The notes under the pieces were generated by a model. That model was given only the letters and a program-made list of their open reading frames with translations, had not been told where the DNA came from and made no database searches. The position numbers were made by a program, and so were the translations under genes. Positions 22,263-32,216 of a stretch of DNA of 39,432 bases are shown piece after piece; position 1 is the first letter of the stretch, and each line of letters starts with the position of its first letter. The stretch covers positions 1 to 39,432 of the forward strand of contig CALAGR010000030.1 in assembly GCA_937891735.1 (NCBI GenBank), read 5' to 3'. Source of the DNA: an uncultured Pseudomonadota bacterium (GTDB taxonomy: Bacteria > Myxococcota_A > UBA796 > UBA9615).

Positions 22263-24562
22263 GCATCGTGGTGCCAGCGGTCACCGCCCGGCCCGGGGAT
22301 CCCGAGATCACCCCCGCCCTGGTCAAGGAGCACGGGCTGTCGCCCGACGAGTACCAGCGCGTGCTCGACATCATGGGACGCACCCCGAGCTACACCGAGC
22401 TGGGGGTGTTCTCGGTCATGTGGAGCGAGCACTGCTCCTACAAGACCTCCCGGATCCACCTCAAGACGTTGCCTACCGAGGGCCCCCGGGTCCTGCAGGG
22501 GCCGGGCGAGAACGCCGGCGTCATCGACATCGGCGATGGGCTCGCGATCGCGTTCAAGATGGAGAGCCACAACCACCCCAGCTTCATCGAGCCCTTCCAG
22601 GGTGCGGCGACGGGGGTCGGCGGCATCCTGCGGGACGTGTTCACCATGGGCGCGCGGCCCATCGCGATCCTCAACTCCCTGCGCTTCGGCGCCGCGGACC
22701 ACGAGAAGACGAAGTACCTGCTCCCCGGGGTGGTCGCGGGCATCGCCGCGTACGGCAACTGCGTCGGCGTGCCCACGGTGGCCGGCGAGGTGAACTTCCA
22801 CCCCTCGTACAACGGGAACATCCTGGTCAACGCCATGGCGGTGGGGCTGCTGCCCAGCGACGGGATCTTCCGGGGGGTGGCCGCCGGACCCGGCAACCCG
22901 GTGCTGTACGTCGGCGCGCGCACCGGACGCGATGGGATCCACGGCGCGACCATGGCCTCGGACACGTTCGAGGAGGGCGTCGAGAAGCCGCGCCCGACCG
23001 TCCAGGTCGGCGACCCGTACACCGAGAAGCTGCTGATCGAGGCGTGCCTGGAGCTCATGCGCGAGGACGCGATCGTCGCGATCCAGGACATGGGCGCGGC
23101 GGGGCTGACGAGCTCGTCGGTGGAGATGGCGGGTCGGGGTGGCACGGGGCTGCTGATGGACGTGAGTCGCATCCCGGCGGCGGCCGAGGGCATGACGCCC
23201 TACGAGTTCCTGCTGTCCGAGTCCCAGGAGCGCATGCTGATCGTCGCCGCGAAGGGCAAGGAGCACATCGTCGAGCGGGTGTTCGCGAAGTGGGACCTGG
23301 AAGCCGTGGTGATGGGCGAGGTGACCGATGACGGCCTGTGGCGGGTCACCGAGGGGGACCGCGAGGTGGTCGCCATCCCCGTGACCGCCTTGACGGACGC
23401 GGCGCCGGTCTACAACCGCCCCTACGCGGAGCCCGAGGGCTTCCAGGCGAGCCTCACGGAGCCGGAACTCACGGCTCACGGGGACGCCAAGGCGGTCCTG
23501 CTGGCGCTCCTGGCGAGCCCCAACATCGCCGACAAGCGCTGGATCTACCGCCAGTACGATCACATGGTCCGGCTGGGCACCACGCTGCGTCCCGGCGCGG
23601 CGGACGCGGCGGTGGTGCGGATCCCGGGCACCACGAAGGCCGTGGCCCTCACCACCGACTGCAACTCGGTGTGGGTCAAGGCCGATCCGTTCGTCGGCAC
23701 CGAGGGCGCCATCGCAGAGGCGGCGCGCAACGTGGCGTGCACCGGCGCCGAGCCCCTGGCCATCACCGACTGCCTCAACTTCGGCAACCCCGAGCGGCCC
23801 GAGGTGATGTGGGAGTTCGTGCGCTCCATCGAGGGCATGAACCATGCCCTGCGTGAGCTCGCGATCCCCGTCGTGAGCGGGAACGTGAGCCTGTACAACG
23901 AGACCAGCCAGGTCTCTGTTCATCCCACCCCGGGCATCGGCCTCGTGGGCCTGCTGGAGGACCGTTCGTGCGCCGTGGGGCTCGGCTTCACGGAGGCCGG
24001 TCACCGCGTGGTGCTGCTCGGCACCCCCCGCCCGACCTTCGGCGCGAGCGCCTACGGCACCGTCATGCACGGAGTGGAGCGCGGGGCTCCTCCGGCGGTG
24101 CACTGGGCCGAGGAGCGGGCGCTGCTGGGCACCTTGCGCGAGGGCATCGAGGGCCGGCACATCCTGTCCGCGCACGACGCCGCGGACGGTGGGCTCGGCG
24201 TCGCGCTGGCCGAGATGGCCCTCGCCGGGGGGCGCGCCGGCTCCATCGGATCGGGGCTCGGGGCCACGGTCCAGCTCCCCGTGAGTGCTGACCTGCTCGC
24301 CCGTGAGCGGTGGCTCTTCGGCGAGACTCACGGCTGCGCATGGGTGGAGGTGGCCGACGAGCACCTCGCGGAGCTGGCCGGGATCGCGGGCCGGCACGGC
24401 TGCGCGATGACCGAGCTCGGTCGGGTCGGCGGAACCGACCTGCGGGTGACCGATCAGGACGGAGCGGTCGTGCTCGACGCCCCCGTGTCCGCGCTCCGGG
24501 ACGCCTGGGAAGGCGGCCTGGTGTCCGCGGTGGGGCTCACCCCCGCGCCGCCCCGGCCCTGA
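22259..24562 (+). CDS. purL: FGAM synthase catalytic subunit PurL (small form)
   Basis: A 767-residue enzyme that makes FGAM from FGAR, ATP and ammonia. The size fits the small form that needs PurS and PurQ, both encoded just upstream. Motifs include [11 protein letters not shown] (active-site His), [23 protein letters not shown] and [16 protein letters not shown] precedes ATG 22259. The stop overlaps the purF start by one base (TGATG). The protein is unremarkable and complete. Confidence 0.97.
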   Translation: MSIVVPAVTARPGDPEITPALVKEHGLSPDEYQRVLDIMGRTPSYTELGVFSVMWSEHCSYKTSRIHLKTLPTEGPRVLQGPGENAGVIDIGDGLAIAFKMESHNHPSFIEPFQGAATGVGGILRDVFTMGARPIAILNSLRFGAADHEKTKYLLPGVVAGIAAYGNCVGVPTVAGEVNFHPSYNGNILVNAMAVGLLPSDGIFRGVAAGPGNPVLYVGARTGRDGIHGATMASDTFEEGVEKPRPTVQVGDPYTEKLLIEACLELMREDAIVAIQDMGAAGLTSSSVEMAGRGGTGLLMDVSRIPAAAEGMTPYEFLLSESQERMLIVAAKGKEHIVERVFAKWDLEAVVMGEVTDDGLWRVTEGDREVVAIPVTALTDAAPVYNRPYAEPEGFQASLTEPELTAHGDAKAVLLALLASPNIADKRWIYRQYDHMVRLGTTLRPGAADAAVVRIPGTTKAVALTTDCNSVWVKADPFVGTEGAIAEAARNVACTGAEPLAITDCLNFGNPERPEVMWEFVRSIEGMNHALRELAIPVVSGNVSLYNETSQVSVHPTPGIGLVGLLEDRSCAVGLGFTEAGHRVVLLGTPRPTFGASAYGTVMHGVERGAPPAVHWAEERALLGTLREGIEGRHILSAHDAADGGLGVALAEMALAGGRAGSIGSGLGATVQLPVSADLLARERWLFGETHGCAWVEVADEHLAELAGIAGRHGCAMTELGRVGGTDLRVTDQDGAVVLDAPVSALRDAWEGGLVSAVGLTPAPPRP

Positions 24563-25986
24563 TGACCGACATCCACGACTTCGGGGATCACTTCCACGAC
24601 GAGTGCGGGGTGGTGGGCGTGTGGGGTCATCCCGAAGCCGCCACCCTGTGCCACCTGGGCCTGCACGCGCTGCAGCACCGGGGGCAGGAGGGGGCGGGGA
24701 TCGTGTCCGCGCAGGGGCGGGAGCTGTACGCCCACCGGGGGCGCGGGCTCGTCGCCGACGTGTTCGCGGACGAGGAGAGCGTCGCCCGCCTGGTCGGGAA
24801 CCGCGCCGTCGGGCACGTGCGCTACAGCACCGCGGGCACCTCGGATCTGCGCAACGTGCAGCCGCTCCAGGTGGAGTTCGCGGGCCAGAAGATCGCCGTG
24901 TCCCACAACGGCAACCTGGTCAACGCCCGCAGCCTGAAGGCGGAGCTGGAGAACGAAGGGGCGATCTTCCACGCGACCTCGGACACCGAGATCATCGTGC
25001 ATCTCATCGCCCGCAGTAAGCAGAAGTCGTTCATGAACAAGGTCGTGGACGCGATGGGGCGGGTCGAGGGCGCCTGGTCGCTCCTCTTCCTGACGCCCGA
25101 TGTGCTCGTGGCGGCCCGGGATCCCATGGGGTTTCGTCCCCTGGTGCTGGGACGCGGCCTCAACGGGGCCTGGGTGGTGGCCAGCGAGACGTGCGCCCTC
25201 GATCTGATCGAGGCGACCTACGAGCGGGACGTGGAGCCCGGCGAGCTCGTGCTCATCGACGATCTGGGCCTCACCTCGTTCCACCCCTTCCCCCAGAGCC
25301 CGCGGTCGCAGTGTGTGTTCGAGTACCTGTACTTCGCCCGTCCGGACACCTCGCTGTGGTCTCGGGACGTGTACTCGGTGCGCCTGCGCCTGGGAGAGCG
25401 GCTGGCCGCCGAGCAGCCGGCCGACGTGGACATCGTCATCCCTGTGCCCGACTCGGGCGTGAGCGCGGCGCTGGGCTTCGCGAACGCGCTGGGCTTGCCG
25501 TTCCACCTCGGGTTGATGCGCAACCACTACGTCGGGCGCAGCTTCATCGAGCCCACCCAGAAGATCCGCGACTTCGGGGTCAAGCTGAAGCTGAACCCGG
25601 TGCCGGGGCTCCTGAAGGGCAAGCGGGTCGCCGTCGTCGATGACTCCCTCGTGCGGGGCACCACCTGCGCCAAGATCGTGCGGATGCTGCGCAAGGCCGG
25701 GGTCGCCGAGGTGCACCTGCGCATCGCGGCCCCTCCCACCACGGGGCCGTGCTTCTACGGGATCGACACCCCCACTCGGGGAGAGCTGATCGCGAGCAGC
25801 AACACGGTCAAGGAGATCGGCCACTACGTGGGCGCGGACACCATCGGCTACCTCAGCATCGCCGGCATGCACCAGGCCGTGCACGACGACGAGGGCGGCT
25901 ATTGCGACGCGTGCTTCTCGGGCAGGTACCCCCTGGAGCCGCGCGGCGACGACGCGGTGGACCAGCTGGGGCTCTTCGACGTGTGA
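24562..25986 (+). CDS. purF: Amidophosphoribosyltransferase PurF (Fe-S type)
   Basis: A 474-residue enzyme of the first committed step, making 5-phosphoribosylamine from PRPP and glutamine. The glutaminase nucleophile is C15 in DECGVVG, so a 14-residue propeptide must be removed as in B. subtilis. The PRPP loop VVDDSLVRGTT spans 358-368. Four cysteines, C251, C397, C448 and C451, sit where the B. subtilis enzyme binds its 4Fe-4S cluster, so this is the Fe-S class. It is the last gene of the run. Missing from the window are purD, purN/T, purM, purE/K and purH. Confidence 0.97.
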   Translation: MTDIHDFGDHFHDECGVVGVWGHPEAATLCHLGLHALQHRGQEGAGIVSAQGRELYAHRGRGLVADVFADEESVARLVGNRAVGHVRYSTAGTSDLRNVQPLQVEFAGQKIAVSHNGNLVNARSLKAELENEGAIFHATSDTEIIVHLIARSKQKSFMNKVVDAMGRVEGAWSLLFLTPDVLVAARDPMGFRPLVLGRGLNGAWVVASETCALDLIEATYERDVEPGELVLIDDLGLTSFHPFPQSPRSQCVFEYLYFARPDTSLWSRDVYSVRLRLGERLAAEQPADVDIVIPVPDSGVSAALGFANALGLPFHLGLMRNHYVGRSFIEPTQKIRDFGVKLKLNPVPGLLKGKRVAVVDDSLVRGTTCAKIVRMLRKAGVAEVHLRIAAPPTTGPCFYGIDTPTRGELIASSNTVKEIGHYVGADTIGYLSIAGMHQAVHDDEGGYCDACFSGRYPLEPRGDDAVDQLGLFDV

Positions 25987-26038
25987 TCGGGAGGGGACGG
26001 ATGACCCGCCCCGATTCTCCTCGCAACGGGCGCGCTGC

Positions 26039-26044
26039 TACTAT
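26039..26044 (+). promoter_or_regulatory. Candidate -10 box TACTAT of the HSP70-PilZ gene
   Basis: TACTAT lies in the 108-base gap after purF. A weak TTCTCC is 18 bases upstream. The predicted leader is about 45 bases and ends with a GGAG ribosome site before ATG 26095. Confidence 0.35.
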
Positions 26045-26094
26045 TCCGCCGGGTAGAACCGTGGCCCCACGTGCGGCGGCCCGGCGGAGACTTC

Positions 26095-28809
26095 ATGGGC
26101 GCGATTGTCGGCATCGATCTCGGCACCACGAACAGCTGCGTAGCGGTCGTCAAGGACGGCCGCCCGCGCGTGATCGAGGACGAGCGCCAGTACAACATCC
26201 TTCCGTCCTGCATCGCGATGAAGTCGCGCGGCAGGTTCATCGTGGGCCACGGCGCCAAGGCGCTGATCCTGACGCACCCGAAAGACACGCTGTACGCGAT
26301 CAAGCGCCTCATCGGGCGCAAGTCGACGGCCCCCGAGGTGGCGGAGGTGCTTCGACACGTCGCCTACGACGTCGTGCAGGGGGAGCGCGGCGAGGTCCTG
26401 CTCCGGCTGGGTGACATCGAGATCACGCCGGTGGAGGCCAGCTCGATCATCCTCAAGGCGGTCAAGGAGATCGCTGAGAAGGCCCTGGGCGAGCCGGTCA
26501 CGGACGCGGTCATCACGGTGCCCGCCAACTTCAATCACAGCCAGCGCAAGGCGACGATGGAGGCGGGCGAGAAGGCCGGGCTGAACGTGCTCCGGCTCCT
26601 CAACGAGCCCACCGCGGCGGCCCTGGCGTACGGCTTCAAGAAGGACATCCAGAAGAAGGTCGCCATCTACGACCTGGGTGGCGGCACGTTCGACATCTCG
26701 GTCCTGGAGATCGGTGACGGGGTCTACGAGATCCTCGGCACGGCGGGCAACACGTTCCTGGGCGGCGAGGACTTCGACTACCGCATCGTGAACTGGCTCG
26801 CGGACCACTTCCGGTCGACCACGGGGGTCGATCCCCGGAACGACAAGGAGGCCCTGCAGCGCCTCAAGGACGCGGCCGAGCGCGCCAAGTGCGAGCTGTC
26901 CTTCGTGGACCGCACGCCCATCCTGGTGCCCCGCCTGTACGGCGAGCACAACCTCGAGGTGGAGCTCACCCGCGAGCAGCTCGAGTCGATGGTCCAGGAT
27001 CTGATCAACGAGACCATCAAGATCACGGACCAGGCGCTGCGCACAGCGAACATGAGCATCGAGAACCTCGACGAGATCATCCTCGTCGGCGGCATGACCC
27101 GCATGCCGAAGGTCCAGGAGACGATCCGGATCTTCTTCGGCATGAACCCCTGCAAGGGTGTGCACCCCGAAGAGGTGGTCGCCATCGGGGCGGCGGTGCA
27201 CGGCTACTCGCTGGAGAGCGAGAGCAACAACACCCTGCTGCTGGACGTGACGCCGTTCTCGCTGGGCATCGACATGGCGGGTGGGTTCTTCCGGCCCGTG
27301 ATCGAGCGGAACAGCACCGTTCCCTGCTCCGAGAGCCGCACGTTCACCACCGCCAAGGACAACCAGACCGAGGTCAAGGTCGTCGCACGGCAGGGCGAGA
27401 GCAAGCTGGCGGCAGAGAACGAGTTCCTGGGCGAGTTCGTGCTGCAGGGGATCCGACCGGCGCCCAAGATGGTCGCGAAGATCGACGTGACCTTCCGGAT
27501 CGACAGCAACGGGATCATGCACGTGACCGCCGTGGACCGGGACACGGGGGACGCCCAGTCCATCGAGATCCGCGACTACATCGAGCAGGCCACGGGCGAG
27601 GAGTCCAAGGCCATCACCCTGGCGCGGGAAGAGCTCGCGTCGCCCCAGGAGCGCGCGGCCCAGGGCGAGGAGGCCTCCCAGGATCCGCAGGAGCGTGCGT
27701 TCTTCGGCCGACTGGCGAAGCTCGCAGGCTTCGGCAGGAAGAAGGGCAAGAAGGCCAAGAAGACGACGGACGCTCCGTTCGATGCCGATCCGAACGCCAT
27801 CGCGTCCCGCACGGACGACGACCTCGCCGTCTCGGCCCGCGACGACAGCGACCTGGCGATGGCGGCCCGGGCCAACGACGACCTGGCGATGGCGGCCCGC
27901 TCGAAGGCCGACTCCGGCGCGGCGGTGCCCATCGGCGCCGATGCGGAGGACTTCTCCGCGGATCTTCTGGACGCCCTCGGCGACGATCTTCCGATCGAGG
28001 ATCCCTACGCGGTGGTCGGTCGGTCCGAGGCGAACGCGCAGGCGGAGACCCAGTTCGATCCCGAACCGGCGCGGCGCCCCCGGTCGTCCGCGCCTGCGCC
28101 TGCGCCCCCGGTGCCCCCTGCGGCTTCTGCGTGGGAGCCCGACGAGATCATGGGCCTGTCGGGGCTCGACGCAGGGCTCGTCGATGCCCAGCCCGAAGAC
28201 GACGTGTTCGACGCCTTCGGCATCGCGCCCAAGGAGGACTCGGGCCGGTCAGCCTTCGGCGGACACCTCGACCTCGGCGGCGCCCTCGACCTGGATGAGA
28301 TCGGCCTCGATGATCTGGACCCCTTCGGGATCGAGGCGCGGGACGGCGCCGCGCGCAGCCCGACGGCGGCCTCGGTCACCGCCGCTCCGGCCTTCGTGCC
28401 CCAGCCCGCCCCCGAGGAGCCGCCCCGCGCGGCACGACCTTCTCCGGTCCCGGTGGCTCCGGTCCCGGTGGCTCGCGAATCCGAGGTTGCCGCCAAGCGG
28501 CGCCCCGCGAAGCTGCGCATCTCCTACAAGAAGGCCTCGACCTTCGTGAAGGAGTACAGCAAGAACCTCAAGCGCGGCGGCACCTTCATCAAGACGAAGA
28601 AGCCGTTGGACGTCGGGCGCGAGTGCATCCTGCACCTGACCGTGCCGGGCTGGGACGACGCCATCGAGATCCACGGCAACGTGGTGTGGTCGAGCAAGGG
28701 CGTCGAGGTGATGGTCGGTCAGGAAGAGGGAATGGGCATCAAGTACGACACCGGCGACGACGCCGGTCTCCAGGCCGCCGAGCAGGCCCTGCAGGCCCTG
28801 ACCGAGTAG
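26095..28809 (+). CDS. HSP70 (DnaK-like) protein with C-terminal PilZ-type domain
   Basis: A 904-residue fusion. Residues 1-510 are a DnaK-like chaperone core: [22 protein letters not shown] (193-200) and [12 protein letters not shown] show an intact ATPase domain, and a beta-type substrate-binding domain follows (TPFSLGID to TAVDRDTGD). The usual helical lid is missing and replaced by a basic patch (RKKGKKAKK) and a long acidic, Pro-rich linker. Three 10-residue repeats occur at 573-602. Residues 803-885 look like the myxobacterial PilZ-type domain ([15 protein letters not shown], then [15 protein letters not shown]). In it the Ser of the classic NxSxxG is changed and the Arg pair for cyclic di-GMP is absent, so binding is doubtful. 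It is not the housekeeping DnaK. ATG 26095 follows a GGAG site. The role, perhaps localised chaperoning in motility or signalling, is inferred. Confidence 0.88.
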   Translation: MGAIVGIDLGTTNSCVAVVKDGRPRVIEDERQYNILPSCIAMKSRGRFIVGHGAKALILTHPKDTLYAIKRLIGRKSTAPEVAEVLRHVAYDVVQGERGEVLLRLGDIEITPVEASSIILKAVKEIAEKALGEPVTDAVITVPANFNHSQRKATMEAGEKAGLNVLRLLNEPTAAALAYGFKKDIQKKVAIYDLGGGTFDISVLEIGDGVYEILGTAGNTFLGGEDFDYRIVNWLADHFRSTTGVDPRNDKEALQRLKDAAERAKCELSFVDRTPILVPRLYGEHNLEVELTREQLESMVQDLINETIKITDQALRTANMSIENLDEIILVGGMTRMPKVQETIRIFFGMNPCKGVHPEEVVAIGAAVHGYSLESESNNTLLLDVTPFSLGIDMAGGFFRPVIERNSTVPCSESRTFTTAKDNQTEVKVVARQGESKLAAENEFLGEFVLQGIRPAPKMVAKIDVTFRIDSNGIMHVTAVDRDTGDAQSIEIRDYIEQATGEESKAITLAREELASPQERAAQGEEASQDPQERAFFGRLAKLAGFGRKKGKKAKKTTDAPFDADPNAIASRTDDDLAVSARDDSDLAMAARANDDLAMAARSKADSGAAVPIGADAEDFSADLLDALGDDLPIEDPYAVVGRSEANAQAETQFDPEPARRPRSSAPAPAPPVPPAASAWEPDEIMGLSGLDAGLVDAQPEDDVFDAFGIAPKEDSGRSAFGGHLDLGGALDLDEIGLDDLDPFGIEARDGAARSPTAASVTAAPAFVPQPAPEEPPRAARPSPVPVAPVPVARESEVAAKRRPAKLRISYKKASTFVKEYSKNLKRGGTFIKTKKPLDVGRECILHLTVPGWDDAIEIHGNVVWSSKGVEVMVGQEEGMGIKYDTGDDAGLQAAEQALQALTE
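27811..27900 (+). repeat. Three tandem 30-bp units in the HSP70-PilZ linker
   Basis: The units encode [20 protein letters not shown] and [10 protein letters not shown]. The second and third share a nearly identical 3' half (GACCTGGCGATGGCGGCCCG). The array stays in frame, so the copy number can vary without breaking the protein. Confidence 0.85.
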
Positions 28810-28826
28810 CGCGGCGCGGGCCGCCC

Positions 28827-28844
28827 GGACGCTAGCGCGCGTCC
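28827..28844. terminator. Hairpin between convergent HSP70 and lipoprotein genes
   Basis: GGACGC pairs with GCGTCC around the loop TAGCGC. The stop codon of the minus-strand lipoprotein (28832-28834) lies inside it. There is no T-run. Confidence 0.3.
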
Positions 28845-29644
28845 AGGAACAGGTCGGTGTTCTCCCAGCCCTGGTCGATGCCGTTGGCCACCGAGTTGGA
28901 CAGCACCACGTCGCCGAGGGACGGCCGCAGCGCACCCCAGATGGCGGTGTACAGGACCGTTCCATTCGTGTCCGGGATCCGCACCTCGAGGGCCGTGAAC
29001 TGCTCCAGCGTGTTGTTGCCGTTCTCGCCGACGAACGCCTCTCCGAGCCAGGCACGGGCCACCAGCGCCTTACGGCCGTCGGTCAGTTCGACCCAGCGGA
29101 ACACCTTCGTGGTGTCGTACCAGACGTTCAGGATGGCGTTCTGGCGGTGCACCTCGTTCATCGTCTCGAGGCGGTCCGCCGTCTGCGCGACGAACGCATC
29201 CCCGTCCCCGAGCAGCGTGCGGTTGTACGCGGCGGAGGAGTTGGACTCGAAGGGGGTCTGATCCGCCAGGGGGATCAGCTCGCCGTGCTCGACCACGTCG
29301 TGGGACGACCGGCCCGCGACGGAGACCACGATCTGGTCCAGCGGATCCGCGCCGTCCCAGATGGTAGCGCCGCCGTAGTCGGCCGTGGTCAGCAGGGAGC
29401 CCGTGTCCCACCGACGGCCCGACTGCTCGCCGGCCAGGTCCACGGCCACCAGCGACTCCTCCAGGGCCTCCACGCCCTGCTGCATCTCGACGGGATCCTC
29501 CGCGTCGAAGTGCCCGAACAGGTACAGGTTGAGGTCGCTGTCGCCGACGAAGTCCGGGACCGGGAGAGGGTCCTCACCGCCGGCTACGGGGCAGCCTGCG
29601 AGGAGGGACACGAGGGCGAGAACGGACAGATGGGAACGGTGCAT
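28832..29644 (-). CDS. Putative lipoprotein of unknown function
   Basis: A 270-residue protein. It opens MHRSHLSVLALVSLLAGCPV, with a lipobox LAGC, so it should be lipid-anchored after signal peptidase II cleavage before Cys18. The mature part has an acidic Pro-rich start and then a soluble domain (LNLYLFGHFD, LLTTADYGGATIWDGADPLD, VRIPDTNGTVLYTAIWG) that I do not recognise. ATG 29644 has CGGAG upstream at a usable distance. It follows fabG on the same strand with 65 bases between, and a TATGTT box lies in that gap, so it probably has its own promoter. Confidence 0.75.
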   Translation of the reverse strand: MHRSHLSVLALVSLLAGCPVAGGEDPLPVPDFVGDSDLNLYLFGHFDAEDPVEMQQGVEALEESLVAVDLAGEQSGRRWDTGSLLTTADYGGATIWDGADPLDQIVVSVAGRSSHDVVEHGELIPLADQTPFESNSSAAYNRTLLGDGDAFVAQTADRLETMNEVHRQNAILNVWYDTTKVFRWVELTDGRKALVARAWLGEAFVGENGNNTLEQFTALEVRIPDTNGTVLYTAIWGALRPSLGDVVLSNSVANGIDQGWENTDLFLDAR

Positions 29645-29709
29645 GCGTTGATCTCCGGCCGCGAACATACACAACGCGCGGGGCTCGGAGATCATCGGCT
29701 CGCGCCGCT

Positions 29710-30459
29710 CTACATCGTCAGGCCGCCGTCCACCACGAGCACCTGACCCGTGATGTAGCTGGCCCCCGGACCCACCAGGAACGCCACGGCGGCCGCGACC
29801 TCCTCGGAGGTGCCCAGTCGCTGGCACGGAATCATCTTGGTGGCCTCGGCCATCATCGTCTGGTTCAGGGCGGCGGTCATGTCCGTGGCGATGAAGCCCG
29901 GGGCGACGCAGTTGATCAGGATCTGACGCTTGGCGACCTCCTTGGCCACCGCCTTCGTGAAGCCGATGATGCCCGCCTTGCTCGCGCTGTAGTTGGCCTG
30001 GCCGGGCACGCCGACGATGCCGGACACGGAGGTGATGTTCACCACGCGGGCGCCGGTGTCGCGGTTGCGCAGGAGGTGGCGGATCGCCTGCTGGGTGACG
30101 TTGTACACACCCGACAGGTTGGTCTGGATGACCGCCTGCCAGTCCTCCTCCTTCATCGCCATGAGCAGCCGATCACGCGTGATGCCGGCGTTGTTGACGA
30201 GGCAGTTCAGGCCGCCCAGGGCCTCCTTCGCCACGGTCACGAGGTTGCCGGCGGACGCGTAGTCGGCCACGTTTCCCTGGATCGCGATCGCCGTGCGGCC
30301 CATCGCGACGATCTCCGCGACGACCTCGTCGGCGGCGCCAGAGTTGCTGTTGTAGTTGATGGCGACGTCCGCGCCGCGGCGGGCCAACTCGAGCGCGACG
30401 GCGCGTCCGATGCCGCGCGATCCTCCGGTGACGAGGGCCTTTGTGCCTGCGAGCTCCAT
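29710..30459 (-). CDS. fabG: 3-oxoacyl-ACP reductase-like SDR
   Basis: A 249-residue classical short-chain dehydrogenase. The NADP-binding motif is TGGSRGIG (11-18), followed by NNAG (89-92). The catalytic residues are N114, S144, Y157 and K161, and the tail is [12 protein letters not shown]. The sequence looks like FabG, which reduces 3-oxoacyl-ACP in fatty acid elongation. No other fab genes are near, so it may serve another acyl or polyketide pathway. AGGAG lies about five bases before ATG 30459. The upstream gamma-glutamyltransferase gene is 72 bases away on the same strand. Confidence 0.9.
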   Translation of the reverse strand: MELAGTKALVTGGSRGIGRAVALELARRGADVAINYNSNSGAADEVVAEIVAMGRTAIAIQGNVADYASAGNLVTVAKEALGGLNCLVNNAGITRDRLLMAMKEEDWQAVIQTNLSGVYNVTQQAIRHLLRNRDTGARVVNITSVSGIVGVPGQANYSASKAGIIGFTKAVAKEVAKRQILINCVAPGFIATDMTAALNQTMMAEATKMIPCQRLGTSEEVAAAVAFLVGPGASYITGQVLVVDGGLTM

Positions 30460-30531
30460 GGGGACTCCTGGATCCTGGTGGGGTGGGTGGCCCGAACTCA
30501 GATCAGGCCCGTGGGGCCGGCGTTGTACCGC

Positions 30532-32136
30532 TCAGAGGGTACCGCCGCAACCTGATCGCCGCGGGTCGCCCATGGCCTCGAACCGACCGTCCGCGGTGCG
30601 TGACGCGCAGTGCACGCCGCCGAAGTACAGATGCCGGCCCTCGAACCGGCTCAGGGTGCCGCCGCCGGCCGCCGCGGCCTCCAGCACTCCGGTGGGCAGG
30701 CCGGTCTCCTCCACGGCGATCGCGGCGCCCTCCACGTGGATCCGGGGCGCCATCACGGCGTCCTCCAGGGAGAGGTGGCCGTCCACGAGGTGGCGCACGA
30801 CCTGCAGCATCGCGGTGCGGATCCGATTGCTTCCGCCCGTGCCGAGGGCGACCACCGCGCCGTCCTCGGCCACCAGCAGGGACGGCGTCATCATGGTCCG
30901 CATGCGCGCACCGACGGGCCCCCGGTGGAACCCGTTGGGGTTGATGTCGTCCTCCCCCAGGAAGTTGTTGACCGGCAGCTCCATGCCCGGCCAGAGGGTG
31001 CCGCAGCTCTCGCCGTTGCTGGACGTGTAGCTGCAGGCGTTGCCGGCGCTGTCCACCACCGAGATGTGGGTGGTGTTCCCGGGGATGGCCCCGGGCGCGG
31101 GCCCCGCCGGAGGAAGCCGACCCTGCCCTCCCAGCACCGCAGCCAGGTGTTCACCGTGGGACCGCAGGGACTCGGCGCCGAGCAGGCGCTCCACGGCGCC
31201 AGCCTCCTGGGCCTGGGCGTCGAACCACGCCTGGCGGGCGCGCTCGGTCTCGCGCATCACCGCCGAGAACGCAGCGACGATGCCCACCTCGTCCTGGGGC
31301 GGGGGCAGGGAGCCCAGCAGCCGCATGCCGAAGGCGAGCAGCGCGCCCCCCAGGCACGGCGGAGGCGGCGCATACAGGGTGCTGCCATGAAAGCGCACCA
31401 CGATGGGCTCCCGCTCGATCACGGTGTACTCGGCGAGATCCTGAAGGCCCAGGGAGCCGTGGGGCGGACCGAAGGCCTGCACCAGGGCCTGGGCGTAGCG
31501 GCCCGTGACGAAGGGGGCCGCGCCCTCGGCGCCGAAGGCCTCCACGGCGTCGGCCATGAGGTCGGACTGCACGATGTCGCCCTCGGCCAGCGGCACACCG
31601 CCGGGCGCGAACAGGGCTGCAGAGTCCGGCGACAGCTGGGTGATCGCGCGCAGCATGGTGGCCACGATCCCGGATGCGCCGGTGCATCGCGATCCGCGCC
31701 GCGCGAAGCCCGCCGCGGGCACCGCCAGGTCGGCCCGGGGCAGCGTGCCGAACCGCTTCCAGGCGTGGTCCAGGCCGATGGCGACGGTGGGCACCGCCGC
31801 CGCTCCGCGTCCCGCGTGGAACAGCTGCTGCGTCGGCCCGTAGTCCACCCGGAGCACCTGGAAGTCGCGCGGCGCCAGCCCGTGCTCCCGTCCCGGGAAC
31901 GTGGACATGAAGTCGAACACGACCGCCTCGCTCCCGTCCGCCGAGCGCCAGTTGATGAGGCCCCCGCCCCCGAACCCGGTCAGCAGGGGCTCGCACACGG
32001 TCGCCGCCAGGGCCGCGGCCACGAGCGCGTCCATCGCGTTGCCTCCTTGTTGGAGGGCGGCGAGGCCAGCGGCGGTGGTGTCGGGGTGACCGGAGGCGAC
32101 CGCGCCTCGACCGGAGAGAGTAGGACCTGTGGGCAT
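30532..32136 (-). CDS. Gamma-glutamyltransferase family protein
   Basis: A 534-residue N-terminal nucleophile hydrolase of the GGT family. The autocleavage site is visible as G353-N354-T355-T356-H357-I-S; T355 would become the N-terminal nucleophile of the small subunit. GNACSYTSSNGESCGT follows, as in GGT-like enzymes. Near the N-terminus are GGNAMDALVAAALAATVCEP and FGGGGLINW, both family hallmarks. No signal peptide is seen with ATG 32136, so it may be cytoplasmic, unlike classic periplasmic GGT; GTG or ATG sites further upstream add low-quality sequence. It could be a glutathione hydrolase or an acylase. TACCAT ends nine bases before the ATG. Confidence 0.85.
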   Translation of the reverse strand: MPTGPTLSGRGAVASGHPDTTAAGLAALQQGGNAMDALVAAALAATVCEPLLTGFGGGGLINWRSADGSEAVVFDFMSTFPGREHGLAPRDFQVLRVDYGPTQQLFHAGRGAAAVPTVAIGLDHAWKRFGTLPRADLAVPAAGFARRGSRCTGASGIVATMLRAITQLSPDSAALFAPGGVPLAEGDIVQSDLMADAVEAFGAEGAAPFVTGRYAQALVQAFGPPHGSLGLQDLAEYTVIEREPIVVRFHGSTLYAPPPPCLGGALLAFGMRLLGSLPPPQDEVGIVAAFSAVMRETERARQAWFDAQAQEAGAVERLLGAESLRSHGEHLAAVLGGQGRLPPAGPAPGAIPGNTTHISVVDSAGNACSYTSSNGESCGTLWPGMELPVNNFLGEDDINPNGFHRGPVGARMRTMMTPSLLVAEDGAVVALGTGGSNRIRTAMLQVVRHLVDGHLSLEDAVMAPRIHVEGAAIAVEETGLPTGVLEAAAAGGGTLSRFEGRHLYFGGVHCASRTADGRFEAMGDPRRSGCGGTL

Positions 32137-32144
32137 GGATCGCG

Positions 32145-32172
32145 GATGGTAACAGCAGGGTGCGATACCATC
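32145..32172. promoter_or_regulatory. Inverted -10-like boxes between GGT and polA
   Basis: GATGGTA (32145-32151) and TACCATC (32166-32172) are perfect 7-bp inverted copies 14 bases apart. Read on its own strand, each gives TACCAT. The minus copy lies nine bases before ATG 32136 of the GGT-like gene; the plus copy would start a leader of about 39 bases for polA. It could be two face-to-face -10 boxes, an operator, or both. Confidence 0.45.
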
Positions 32173-32216
32173 GCCGCCCCCCGCAGCCCGCGGAGGGGGA
32201 GCCCGGAAGAGCGTAG

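Noticed and set aside
21995-24397. Long minus-strand open frame opposite purQ/purL
   Set aside because: The plus strand is a clear purL. The antisense product is a low-complexity shadow.
25993-26012. Possible terminator after purF
   Set aside because: GGGG and CCCC arms pair, but two internal mismatches and no T-run make it weak.
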